A stretch of 64,000 nucleotides of DNA from Certhia americana (taxonomy: Eukaryota; Chordata; Aves; Passeriformes; Certhiidae). Both the position numbers and the translations under genes were made by a program. Below the pieces are notes generated by a model. That model worked only from the letters and a program-made list of their open reading frames with translations. It searched no databases and was not told the origin of the DNA. The stretch covers positions 27,600,839 through 27,664,838 of the forward strand of contig CM031879.1 of the NCBI GenBank assembly GCA_018697195.1, in the 5' to 3' direction. Within the stretch, counting starts at the first letter, position 1; every line of letters begins with the position of its first letter. Below are positions 13,801-26,288 of this stretch, piece after piece.

Positions 13801-16800
13801 AAGACAAATTGAGCATATTGTCCCTCAGGGCACTATTGATCCCAAAAGGAAAACATGGGAAAAGCACACATGAAAATCTTTAATGAGTAGTATTTTTTAA
13901 AAACATGAAGAAAAAAAGTAGCTTGTATATTCAACTATGAGTGTACATAACTAGCTGAGTGAGAATTAATTCATAAATGTTTATCTACTAAGTGCATATT
14001 AAATTGTTTTGCTAACATAACTAACAGAAATTGTCAGACTTTAGTTTATTTTTTGTGTTTTTACATATTTTTCCCAATACCTATTAGGACAATGAAAGTA
14101 ATACCACAAAGTAAGGTTTGAACAAACCTCATGTCTTTGTGACAGTAATCCCAAAATAGCACAGAAAACTGTTATTACTGGCACTGACTCAACTGACCTT
14201 GCTGAATTCTGCTTTAGTTTATATGGCTGCATATCCTATGAATTCCAGGGGAGTCATCTGACTTTTCTGAATTTTTTTAATTTGAAAATTGTTACATGGA
14301 AAGCTGCTGATGTTAATGGAATCAGCTCAGACTTATTTAAGTGTTGGCAGAGTGTGCTGTTATAAATGAAAGGTTTTCATCATGTTGGATGAAATTGATC
14401 TCTAAATACCTCAGAACACATGGTTCAATCTCCTTTATTCATTTGGGGTTTTTTTTATTATTTTTCATGTCTTCCCTCTGAAAAGCCTTCCAAAACATTT
14501 ACACATTAATTTTTATGTTCTGCTCTCCCCTTAGCTCTTTCTCTTTGTTCCTTTCTTTTCCATGTCTCTCCCCTCCTGAACATTAGTGTTAATTTTTTTT
14601 TTCTATACTCTCTTTCTCCAGTTCTATCTCTTTTTTATTTTTTTTTCACTTTTTAAAAAATCTTTTTCCACCTTATCAGTGAAATTCTTTTTCCCAGAGC
14701 TCTTCTTTTGCCAAAATGACTGTTTGTGCATCAGCTGCAACATCATGAGCAAGCATTTCCTGCCGGACCAGAATTATCATTCCATAACATTTTATTTTTT
14801 GAGAGTGAAGTTTTAGGAAAGAAAGGACAACGTCTGTTGTTGAGAGGAAGGTGTTTATCTATCCACAACCACACTAACCAATCTCCCTGCATGTTCTCAC
14901 GCACTTGTTCTACCAGGACTGGCCTGGACCAGTTAAACTCAATTCTGTAATGGAGACAAACAGCAGAAGTGTTTGAACTTCAGTCACTTCGCTCTCTTAA
15001 TTGTCTAGAAATATTTTGACTTATGCCTTATGCTCTCTCTTAGATGAAAGATAGTCAGATGGAATTAATTTATATGATTTATCCATTTATGAATAGTGTC
15101 AAAGAAAACTGATTAACTGTAGTATTCTGCTGGTTCTCCATAAGGAAAAATGTAGATAGCAACAGGCACACCACCAGACAGTTGTGAAATATTTATAAAT
15201 CATCAGAGAGGATAGAAAATAAAACTATTTTGACAAGTACTTCTGAAAAATTAAATTAATTCCAACACTGGAGATTGGAAACAAGACTTATTCAGGTTAA
15301 TGGGAAAAAAAATATCAACTAACAGCTGTACAAAAACACCAGAAAGCGATTCAATATATGTGTCATCTTATGGCACGTGAAAAAGACCTTACAAAAGTAA
15401 AGTAGATATTTGTTAATATTTTGCAATAAACAAATAAACAAAGTTCTTCCAAAATGAAAATAATTACTGAATTATTTTGGTTATCCATCAGAGGTGGTAG
15501 TGCGTTTTCAGAGAGTTAGACATGGGTTACCAATGGCAAAGGCAAGCTCATTTCAGCCAAGTAATTCTCCTACATTTCCAGTAATGGCATTCTGGAAATC
15601 AAAAATCTAATTTCAGCAACCACTCTCCGGTGATGTATTTAGTGTTAAATCAACTTTCTGCCTTCAGAAAACCAAAGGGACACAGATTTTACTGATGAAC
15701 TTTTACAGTTCCCAAAGGTTCAGTATGTTTTCAGCAACAAGGAATGTTTTCTGCAGAATTGTGATCTTTCCCAGTACCCTTTAACAATACTGCAAGTGTC
15801 TTTATGGTGCTTCATATTTGAAAACATTATTTCCATTAAAGTCTGTGGACATGGCTTATTATTTGTATTTTCTGAGAAGTAAGAACCCTGCCTGAATTAG
15901 TGTTTCCCCTCCACCCTCCAGCCATGGCAGGCACCACAAATTCACATGATAAAACATTCATTTTTTGCCAATACAGTCCTATGTGAAAAGAAAAAGCAAA
16001 CGAATAGAGAGGTACTACTATGATATTAACTGATAGCACCAGAGAGATTTTAAGTAGGAATCTTCACCAAAAATTTATTTTTAAGAGGCCAGTGCTATGT
16101 AGGACCCTGTCACCTTGGAGCTCCTCCATTGGGAATATAGGCTGTAGATAAATAAGTACTGTCACAAGGCAACTCATCTGATCTATTCTAACTGTCTGTG
16201 TAATGAGAAAATGAATCTGTACCTATAAAGAGAGTCCAGTTTGCATTAGCATCCTGACAGTGACTCACTCAGATTTAAAAGTCAATCTTTTGATCTCTGT
16301 TAGGACTGATTACTCTTGTCACTGGTCACTTGACAAGGGTGTACAGCACATCGAAATCAGAGCCACAAACTCAAAACAAATTTCTGATGTGTCATGCCCA
16401 AGGCTCAATTGTGAAGGCAAACTCTGAATGGCAATTTCTAAAGATAAATTATATCCCCTGGGCTAAAAAAAAATAATATCTAAATAGGCAAGGATAAGGA
16501 ATTGCTTCCTGATTTATATCTTTACATTTGAGAAAGCTCTTTTCCTTTTGTCAGGCTAGCATGTGCATTTCTTCTTTTGTGCCAAGCAAGAATTTTCAGA
16601 GTTCAGAACATAAATGAAAGGTCACAGAAGTATAGTTTGCTTGCACTAAATCTTCAAAGGAAAGAGGCTGCTAATCAGCACGGATGAAGTCTAGCATAGC
16701 AGAAAAGCTTGAAACAACTTCTTCAGAGAATGTTTTAACAATCAGACCCTTTTAGTGAGGGGGGGAGGAAAGTAAGCACACAATTGCAACCTTTATCTAG

Positions 16801-16966
16801 TAATTACTACCAGCAGCTGCAATACCACTTTTCCTCAGAGACATGATATATCAAGAGTTATAGGCAGTATCAGAGGAAAAGGAAATGGAGTCAGTTCTTT
16901 GATTTCCAATATTTTTCACTTATTGCAATAATAAATTGCTATTTTTTTTAATCCTTCCTTTTAAGA

Positions 16967-17119
16967 TAGTTTTTTTTGCAGGGTTCTTTAGTTTCTTCAG
17001 GGTTTGGGGTTTTTTTGGGGGGAGGGGGGCATTGTTGTGTTTTTTTGGTTTTGTTTTTGTTTGCTTGTTTAATTTGGTTTGGTTCGGTTTGGTTTAGTTT
17101 GGTTTGGTTTGGTTTGGTT
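16967..17119. repeat. G/T-rich low complexity with (GGTTT)n
   Basis: Runs of T and G (16967-17070) lead into a pentamer array of GGTTT type at 17074-17119 with a few substitutions. Confidence 0.85.
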
Positions 17120-19899
17120 CATATCTGGCACATTTACAAAAACAAGAATTAGACATGGAGATAGTTCAAAAAGTTTTAAGGCCAGGCAGCCTCCCACTCC
17201 CTATCCTTTGCTAAGCAGGATGCAAGACATACATCAAAGCTTCTGTGGATGAGTGTGGTAACTGTTACCCTGCACTCTACATGCTAAGAGAGACCTAGGA
17301 AAAGTTTCACTGAACTATGTGAAAACTTCTCAGCTGCTAATTTTGCTACCATAGATTTCAGCATCTGTTTCCCAAAGCATAGTGCAGGGCGGCAAGTCGG
17401 GCCCTTGGTCCTCTCAGAGACAATGCAGAGCAACATCAAACCCTGCAAAGTGGTGCCTGCCCCCACCCCACTACTGCCTGTCTTCCTGGCCCTTAACCCT
17501 GTCTGCACAGTGGACACTCCAGAGAAACCACTCTGGTGCTTCTGATGCTTAAAGTAGGGAACAGGAGACAGCATTTTTCTAAGAATTAAACAAATAAAGC
17601 CACAAAAAGGAGGTTCATGGCCTTTTATATGGCATCCTGATACAGAACCTTGAAAATGATGGGTTAGAGCCTTTCAAGGAGGACATTGGAAAAATTAGTT
17701 TCATTTCTGCTGAAATACAGAAAAAAACCTCGGGATTTAATAATTTTTTGCTGTTGTATATTATTTTACTGCATTAAGTTTTTGGTTTTCTTAATGTTGA
17801 TTAGTAAATTTTATTGCAATAAAGTAAAATATATAACTTGAAACATAATAAAAGTAAATTATGATGTTTTATTGTTGGCAACAGCTGACTTCTGGAATGG
17901 ATAACTGAGAAGCAGTTGTAAATATCAATTGGATTTTTTTTACTGGTTAGAAAGAAACTAATTATTTTTTATAACAACAAATGAAAGCTGAAAGCCTATA
18001 TGGAAGGCAGGAAGAGGGAGTAAAACTCCTTTCTTCTTCGATATTTAGATCTGCAGTGAGTAACAACAGCTTATTTTTATTTTGTTAATGAATCAAAGCA
18101 AACCAAAGACAGTTAGCTCTGCTCAGACTGGACTGAAATAAGGGAAGGTCATAGAAAAATAACAAAGATCTTCAAAGTTGTTGAACAACTTTCTTATGGG
18201 AAACAAGCAGACAGAAAAAAACTTTCAGACTGAATATGACCAAGGAGTGATATGGATGTGGACTACAAAACTTTAAGAGGCCTGGATAAGGTGAATAGGG
18301 AATGACTGCTGCTTTTTCTAGTTCAGAACTGTGAAGCCTCAAATGAGGGAAAGAGGCCTACAGCAAACAAGGAGTTCATGCCACTGCTCACAGCTCTGTG
18401 GAGCTGGAGGAATTGGTGCTACAAGATGTTGCTGCTGATAGAAATCTCCAGCTTCTCCAGGGAAAGTGAACAAAGGAAACACATCTCAATTGAGGCAAAT
18501 GAAGAAAAAGGTGTCTTTGACATGTGACATCCTGATCCACAAATTGGTGGCAGGCAGAAAAATATTCTGGGGGATTACTGCTGCATTCCTAGCCTGTTTC
18601 TAATCTTCTTGGGCACCTGCTACTGTTGGAAGTACGCTATGGAGCTAGATGAGCCTGGGATCTAATTTGTCATGGTTTCAGTGTTTTTGTGAATGAAAGC
18701 TGCACATAGTTCTTGGCGATAGGAAGAGAATCCACAGCTCCTCTACTGCCCTATGAACGTTCTAGATGCCAAGTGTGGAGCCTTGGTCACTCCTCCTGGC
18801 CTTAAATGTATGCTGAATTATTGTCCTGACCTCTTGAGTAAGCAAAGACAATGGATGAGTGATTATCTTTAACCATCCAATGCCTCATATGGAAAAAAAG
18901 GCAAATTTTAAAAAGTATTTTGCTCAAGTCAGATATTTTTCAGTGTCTTTCTAAACAGAGTGTAAGATAAAAGCAAAATTTCTAGATGACATTTTTCCTA
19001 AATTGGAGACAACTTTTAGAGGCACTTCAGAAGCTGATTTAATAGAACCAATAGATCTTTGAAGGTTTAATATGCCAAAGTCCCAATGTACTAAAAAGTG
19101 GTTTTGTAAGAACTACATTACGGCAGAAAATGTAGTTCTCACAAGATCATTTAATATAATTTCATCCTGAATATTTGCTGTTGTTTCAGTCAGTAACGTA
19201 ATCAGTCAGAGTAGGGAAAAAAACATAGATGTTCTAATTTTGTTCATTATCAAAATTATTAAAAACATCCTTCCACTGATTTTGGCATCCTGAATATGCT
19301 GGCCATTGAAAAATGCATTCATAGTGCTCATTTAAGAAAATTTTCATAAGGTTTCTGATACAATTATGAAATCTTTTTTATCAAAAAATCTGTATGACCA
19401 GTTTCTGGAACTTTGATTTCTCTTCTGATATTATCTTCTTTCTGTAATATTTTAATAAAATTAAAAATCCAGAGAAAAGTTTTAAAGAGCAATAAGTCCT
19501 TGAGATTTTAGTGTGAGAGCTGCAAAATATACATTTTATTGGAAAGTCGCTACATATAGAAGAAAACTAATTCCAGCATATTGGCTCAAAATCATTCTGT
19601 CCTCTTTTCCTTCACCAGTTTTCAGTAATTATGGCAGCATGAGTACATGGGCAGCATCTTTCACCGTTTTACTGCCAGCTGGGTATTTCTCAATTAAATT
19701 GTGTGGCAGCATGTCTCATGCAACAATCCTGCTGTAGCATGAACTTCAAGAAGATAGAGCACATTGCCATACAGGAGGCCTGGAAGAGAAAATCAGTCTC
19801 AGGTATGATGCAGGCAAACACCTACAGCAGGAATTAAGGGCGTGCTTTGGCATCCAAGGCTGATCATGTTCCCAGGTGTCTGCTCTTCTCTTCTATGTA

Positions 19900-19930
19900 A
19901 CAAAACAAAACAAAAAAAAAAAAAAAAAAA
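19900..19930. repeat. A-rich tract (CAAAA)n/poly(A)
   Basis: Three CAAAA units pass into about 19 A. I see no retrocopy upstream. Confidence 0.85.
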
Positions 19931-22900
19931 GATTTTGCAAACTAGAGGTGCTGATGAGGGACAACCTCCTAGTCTCTCAAAAGATATTACACATATAATC
20001 TGTAAGGTTTACACTATAGGAACATACAAAATTCTGAAAATTCACTGTCCTCTTTCATACATTTTGATGACGAAAGCCATTGTGTGCTTTCACTGTAGAT
20101 AAAAAACTATTTCTGAAAGCATAAAACTCTTGTTTCAGCATTCTTAATCCACTTAAATTTACAGAGCAAGGATTTGAGGACAACAAAAAGAAAAAATAAT
20201 GGAACAAAAATAATGTAAGGAAAGAGATACAGAAGGACTATTAATCAACTTTCTGAAATTTGTGAGAGAGGAAATTCATTCAAAGGGAGTGTTTTGGGGA
20301 GGAAAAAGGTGGTCTAAGTCCACAGTGACTTCAAGATTACTGCCATTAGAGCAAATCAAATTTGCTCTTAGACTTAAGCTTAGAACGATCCTTTCAATCA
20401 GAGATAAAGGTCAAGCATAATTTTCTTCTCCAGAGCAGACATCTGTTGTAATAGAGGAGACCATACAGCATCTGAACTACCAAAATGGGTAGTTTTTGTG
20501 AGGTTTTATAGATACAAAAAATACATTAATCTTGACATTATGAAGGTAAACTGACTGAAACTCTCTCCAGTTCTACAGAATTAGAATGCAATTCCCCAGT
20601 TTCAAATTTAGAAAACCCTTTTCTTTGCAGCTGCCTGCAATATTTGCTCATGATCACTGCTATCCCATAGTTTTAATCTTTCCAAGATTGCCATGGTTTT
20701 AAAATAATACTATTTTTTTTTCCATTCTATTTCTGCTGGCATACTTTATCTGTGCAAATATTTCAGCTGTTCTTTACACCCCTAGTTAAATCCAAAACTG
20801 TTACAAGGAATTGCCTCACAAGCAGGTCACGTTCTGCACAAACATCCCACTCCGTGGGTGGTTGTTTGAAGTACGTACTTACTATATCTTGCAATCTAGA
20901 AATCTCATTCCATGTCCTCAGCAGCAGTGTAATATCCCTCTAACTATTTATCATTTCAGCAGTATCAGTCTTTTGCTGTGTATTCCTACCATACATTTTT
21001 ACTGCCATTTCTGGTTTGGGAATCTTCTCTAGGAACATTTGTACTTTACAGTGCAAAACCTCAGATAATAATGTAGTCTTTCAAAGCCAGATCCTAGAAT
21101 TTAAATTCAGACATAAGAGGGCATAATCATCTTTGTTGTACTCAAGTTCTTAGACTACTGAGTTAATACACATTTCCCTGATGGGTGCTGGGATGACTTC
21201 CTATCAGTTTTCTCCAACATGTTGCCTGGATAATGGTGGTACTAAAGCCAAAGCCAAAGGCTGATTTTAGCTACAAAGCTGGACCTTTTATCAACTACCT
21301 ACTGCAGCACTGGCAGGAAGACAGGGTCAAAAGAGCTTCCGTTGAAGCATGTCTTTGTTTCAGACTTAGCCAGTCTGGAGTGTGCTGATGAAGAGTGCCC
21401 TGATACCCTGATATTGGATAGCCAGGCACTGGAAGCCCAATACTTAGAAAGAATTATTCTTCCAATAATGCAACACCATGGCCGTTATTATAAAATTAAG
21501 AAGGGGTTTGTGCTATTAAAAAGTTCTAATATGCAATTTCTATTATCTTGCTTTAAATATACATGGGAATAGAACTTAGCAGCCTTTAACCTACGCCTAC
21601 TCCCTCCACAAAGTAATGGGTTTGCATTAAGTAAATGCCAAAGAAAACTGACTTCTAACATCTTTCTGAACAGACAATGATTTATTTTTTATTCCTAAGT
21701 TTACTTTCTATGCTTTCTTTTGCATTATTTTATCTCTTTTTAATCCTTTTGGATGATAAACCAGTCCATTCCCATCACTGCAGCTAACCAAGTCATCAAA
21801 CCAGTGACTGGCCCTTAGTCTGATTGTTCTCATTCCCTTGCTTCATTTCCCACACTGTCTATAAGATAATAAGTTTTGTTTGTTATTAAATAGTCCCTGA
21901 GTGAAATTCATAAGCAATCTTTTTAGTAGGTATCCTCTCTTCCAGAGGAATATCTTGTCCTCAATCTACAAAACTGTGCTCACTCTTGCTGCCATCTATT
22001 ACTACAATGAATAGTGAAGTCTTTATCATCAGAGTGGCACACACCAAGAGATAGAGGATAAATCCTCCCCACAGTAAGGATGAGAAGGGAATTCTGGATC
22101 TGAATGCTCTCAAGTTGAGGACAAATGTATCAGGTCAGTTCTTTGTCTTCTGCAAGTATGTTAAGGAAAGGAACGGCTGATCCATGAGCTTTAAAGAAAC
22201 TATGTAGAACCCATGATGGAAAAAGACATACAGACAACAATAGACAACAAATTCAAGTCCAGCACATGTCACCCTACAGCACCAAATCAGGTACCAAAGT
22301 ATCAAAGGACGTGGATCTTTAAAACATCTCTAGTTTTGCGTTCCAGGGGCTTCATTTTGAGGTACCTGATACTCAGGCAAGGCTTATGGTGCTCCAAAGG
22401 CTCATTCAGACACAACTTCTCTGTGTTTTGGAGTCCCACAATGCTCAATATCATCTGTATTAATCTTAATAATTAAAAATTGAAAATAGTATCAATGTTT
22501 TCTCAAATAAATTCAAGGTATTCCATCACATAAGAAATACTTTGCCTTAAAAAAGTAAGTTGTGAAGCACCAGCCAATCCTTATCTTCTGAGTCACCTCC
22601 ATTAAGATGCACAGTTTACTGCATCATTCACTTTTGAATCAGGGGCTTGCTCAGTCGGCCATGCTTTCCTTCCCCTTCAAAAAGTTGTGGTGTTATCTGT
22701 GGATCTAGCTGCACACAGACCATGCTTACAACATGTTCATTGACCATCAGGCTGGTATTGAATATTTTGTCTGCCTTTTCTCTCCTTTTTCTTTCTTTTC
22801 ACTGGCAGTTACTGTTAATTTGACTTTTCTCTTCAAAATGACCACCTTAAGCAAATCAGGGAGTTTATGGCTTTAGCAGTTCTTAATGCTAAATGGACTG

Positions 22901-22964
22901 AAGTTTCATGTTGATTCTATATCCCATCTTTTCCTCATTGTGAAGAGAACAGGCTTACTTTTTT

Positions 22965-23080
22965 TGTTTTGTTGTTTTAGGGATTTTTGTGGGGTTTTCT
23001 TGGTTTTTTTGGTTTTTTGGTTTTTGGGTGGGTTTTTTTTTTTTGGGGGGGGGGGGGGTTGGGAGGTTTTTTTGTTTTTT
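22965..23080. repeat. G/T-rich low-complexity tract with a 14-G run
   Basis: Alternating T and G runs end in about 14 consecutive G. The phenylalanine/glycine-rich plus ORF and the proline/lysine-rich minus ORF here come from this composition. Confidence 0.9.
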
Positions 23081-24647
23081 GGAGGCTTACCTTCAAAACC
23101 AGAAGAACAGAAGGAAACACAGGTGCTAAATGATTAAATGCTGGGCACTGAGAGATATTTAGAAGAGCTGCCAAAGGTCACAGCAGCAATGCTCAGGAAC
23201 ATGTGCTAGGTCCCAGTGCAAAGACTGCTGCTCATCCTTTGTGTTTCTCATAGAAGGGGATGGGTTTCAAAGCCTCCATCAGGGCAACCTGACACCCTGC
23301 TGCAGTCTGGGTGCTGCACCCTCATGTCTGCCTTCCAGTGGTTCAACCACTTGGAATGATTCCTTTCTGGGTATTTCAGAAAATCCTTTTGAAAGAAAGG
23401 TGCCATAGCTCCCAGAAACAGGATACCAGTGCTATTGCTAATTTAAATGCAAACCATTGTGCTGTCAATGCCTATAGTTACCTGCTTTATTACTCTGAGT
23501 TTTGGCCTTCCCTTTCCATTTGTATGAATATCTTTGATCTGAGTTAATACCTTCATTTGGAGATTTAGACAGCTGTAGTGTGCATACAAGGGATGGCATT
23601 GTTTCCAAAATTATGAAAGTTTCCTCACCTGCTCTTTCATTTCATCTTGTAATTTAGTTAAATCAGGAGCTCTTATTCTCTTGAATCACCTTCTGCTTGA
23701 CAAAGAGTTTGGATCAAAAGGGCAAGGGCAGAGTGTTTTTACCTTCAGAACTCTCCCATTGCTTCTGTCACTTTCATTCAATTATCTCTCACAATTTAAA
23801 GTACATCTGAGCAGATATTGCAGGTGGCTATAAAATTACAGAACAATGGAAAATTACAGAAATTTAGCATATTTGTTGGATTTTGTGCTCAAATTGTCAG
23901 CAAATGAAGTTACCATTTTATGACTGCATGTTTCTTTGTCTGAGTAATTACTATATACATTCAGAAAAATTAAACAGTGACCTGAAGGCCACATCACAAC
24001 AGTCAGCTTCATCACATTTTGTGAACAAATGTGATACCTAAGACTTACATCAGTGGTGATTGGATCAGGTCCTCAGAGCATTTCTGAATAACAAATGCTT
24101 GTTCAATTAAAATAAATTTCTCCGTTGGGGAAAGGAGAAATTTACTGCTGAAAAGAGATCATATAAGCAAAAGAGTTGCACTGTTTAGATGCCTCAGGAT
24201 GTTTTATTCATAAATTAAGGTATGGTGACTATCAGTGCTTATTCAGAAAATGCATCAGACATCTCAAGGTCAAGCATTCAGAGTTAGAAAATGCAACCAA
24301 ATGCCATTGTGGCATGTATTAGGCATGTACCAAATACATGTATTAGAAAATAACTTTAATAATATTGTTATATACTCTGTTCCCATGAATCTGTAGTCTC
24401 ACCCAAGGGATAGAACAACCACTAACATCAGACAGGCAGCTATGGAAAACATCTTTTGACATTTAGCATTCTGCGCACAGCTCCAGGCTCCATGCAAGAG
24501 TTAAAATCCTGCTCTGAAGAGATGTTTTGATTAAATTATGAACATTTAATTATATTATAGTACCATACATGCCTCACAAACAATAAATATTTTTTTCTCA
24601 AACACTTTAGAAAATGAAAAAATCATTTATCTCCAAATTGGAGGAGT

Positions 24648-24674
24648 GGGGGTGGGGCGGGGGAGGGTGGTGGG
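24648..24674 (+). other. Canonical G-quadruplex candidate
   Basis: Four G runs of 5, 4, 5 and 3 bases separated by single bases, followed by GG and GGG. It is an isolated G-rich island in AT-rich intergenic DNA. Confidence 0.6.
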
Positions 24675-25820
24675 CAGGAATTAAAGGAAACATTCTCCAT
24701 TTAATTTACGTGAAAAATCTGATCCTTACCATTGAATTTTTAAACAAAAAAGGAAATTCAGTGTTACTTTCAATTTCCACTCATGGCTCACACTTTGCAG
24801 AAGATAGGGTCTCAAAAAAGTTTTCCTGAAAAGTGAGGACAAATTTGTAAAAAATCTATGGGTAAATGCCTTGAGAAATTTCCTACACAAGAATTTAATA
24901 CTGGAGGCAAAGACAGAATCTAGTCCCACAGATCTCAGCTGCTGCAATTCCACATTTTACAATTCTGTATTCAACTGTCTGAAACAAAAGACCATTTTTC
25001 CTTTCTCTATGGATCCCTCCATCATAAGAACAGATCACAACACAAAGCCTCTTTCACTACACAATTCTTAAGTCTTCCTCAGAACTCTATCCATCCTTCA
25101 CATTTCCTGTGGGAAAATAATTAATAAAGGGCTGTACAATAAAAGCAACACAGAAGAAGATTGAATTGAGGTTGCACAGGGAATCTCAGTTTCAGTATCT
25201 TTCTTCTTGCTACCATAATATTCTTTTATGAACTTTCCAGCCAGCAAATTCCTAGGGTTTTAAGAAAAGCAGGCATAGACCCCAAAAATTCTTTAACATG
25301 GAATTGCAAATTATGTTCACACATAGCCTCCCTACATACATAGCAGGATTAAGAGCAGGCTGAAGGCTGGGAAAGCCACGCCTGGACTGCCCACATTATT
25401 TACTGTGGACTCTGTTGTAGCTTGGCTGAGAACATTAAAACTGCTCAGAAAAAACCAGCCTCAGGGTATCTGCTAGTGGACGGGACTGTAAGTTTGCTTG
25501 GCTCAGAATATCCTGACCCTCATGAGCTGGATAAAATAGAGCTTGGCTCTACTCTAAAACATCTAGAACACCCAAGCCTTTTTTTTTTTTTTTGGAGGTC
25601 TCTGCTGCCAGCTTCATGTATGGCTTTCACACAAACCTGACTTGCATAAGCAGTTCTGAAATATCAGGAATTCCTCAGCTTTTAGAGGGAAGTATTCATT
25701 ATTTTATCTATTGCTATTCCTACTAGGTTTTTGCCTGTGAAACCCACCCTGTATCCATTAAATTATATCATATCTAAAACCCCTTAAGATACTATTTTGC
25801 CCATTTCCCACTAAAATATA

Positions 25821-25857
25821 CTAGAATAATCTAGTAAATCTAGTACATCTAGTAAAT
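25821..25857. repeat. Short CTAGTAAAT tandem repeat
   Basis: Four adjacent 9-10 bp units: CTAGAATAAT, CTAGTAAAT, CTAGTACAT, CTAGTAAAT. Confidence 0.7.
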
Positions 25858-26270
25858 TCCATTTAGTCTATTGTGCTTACAAAGAGATACAAAAGAAATA
25901 TCTATGGAATAAAGTTGTATGGTGTACTAATAATGGACCCTGAAAAGAAGCATATTCATTTCAAAAATCTCTTAAGATAGATTTGTTTTTATTTCAACTC
26001 TGAATGATTCTGTTTTTATAGACAATTCAGCCATTAAAAGAAAAAAAACTGCAGTAAATTATACCCACATTTTGATTCTTATTAGTTCTGTCATGCAAAT
26101 TGTCACATTCCAGTAGAATGATCTGTCTGTAGCTGATCATTCCAGCTCCACATGAATGTAGGTATCCAATGCAGAGATTTTGCCTCGAAGAGCTAACAAA
26201 GAGCCCTGGAAAAGTCTCTCTGTCCCAGATGTTCTGGGTAACCAGAGTCAGGTCAGAGATATCCTCTGAA

Positions 26271-26288
26271 GTGTGCATGCATGCACAC
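26271..26288. repeat. Perfect 18-bp palindrome
   Basis: GTGTGCATGCATGCACAC reads the same on both strands and passes into a short GT run. It is probably an alternating purine-pyrimidine simple repeat. A related 14-bp GCATGC palindrome is at 55072-55085. Confidence 0.7.

Larger units (their letters stand above)
1361..16966. other. Intergenic DNA, no gene recognised
   Basis: AT-rich sequence with only short ORFs (60-130 codons) that show no recognisable family, no consistent splice sites and often overlap on both strands. It contains the ACAT, ATGTCA and poly(T) tracts listed separately. The longest, 130 codons on the minus strand at 2384-2776, has no recognised domain. Nothing else stands out. 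Confidence 0.7.

Noticed and set aside
22886..23174. Phe/Gly-rich plus ORF and Pro/Lys-rich minus ORF
   Set aside because: Produced by the G/T-rich low-complexity tract.
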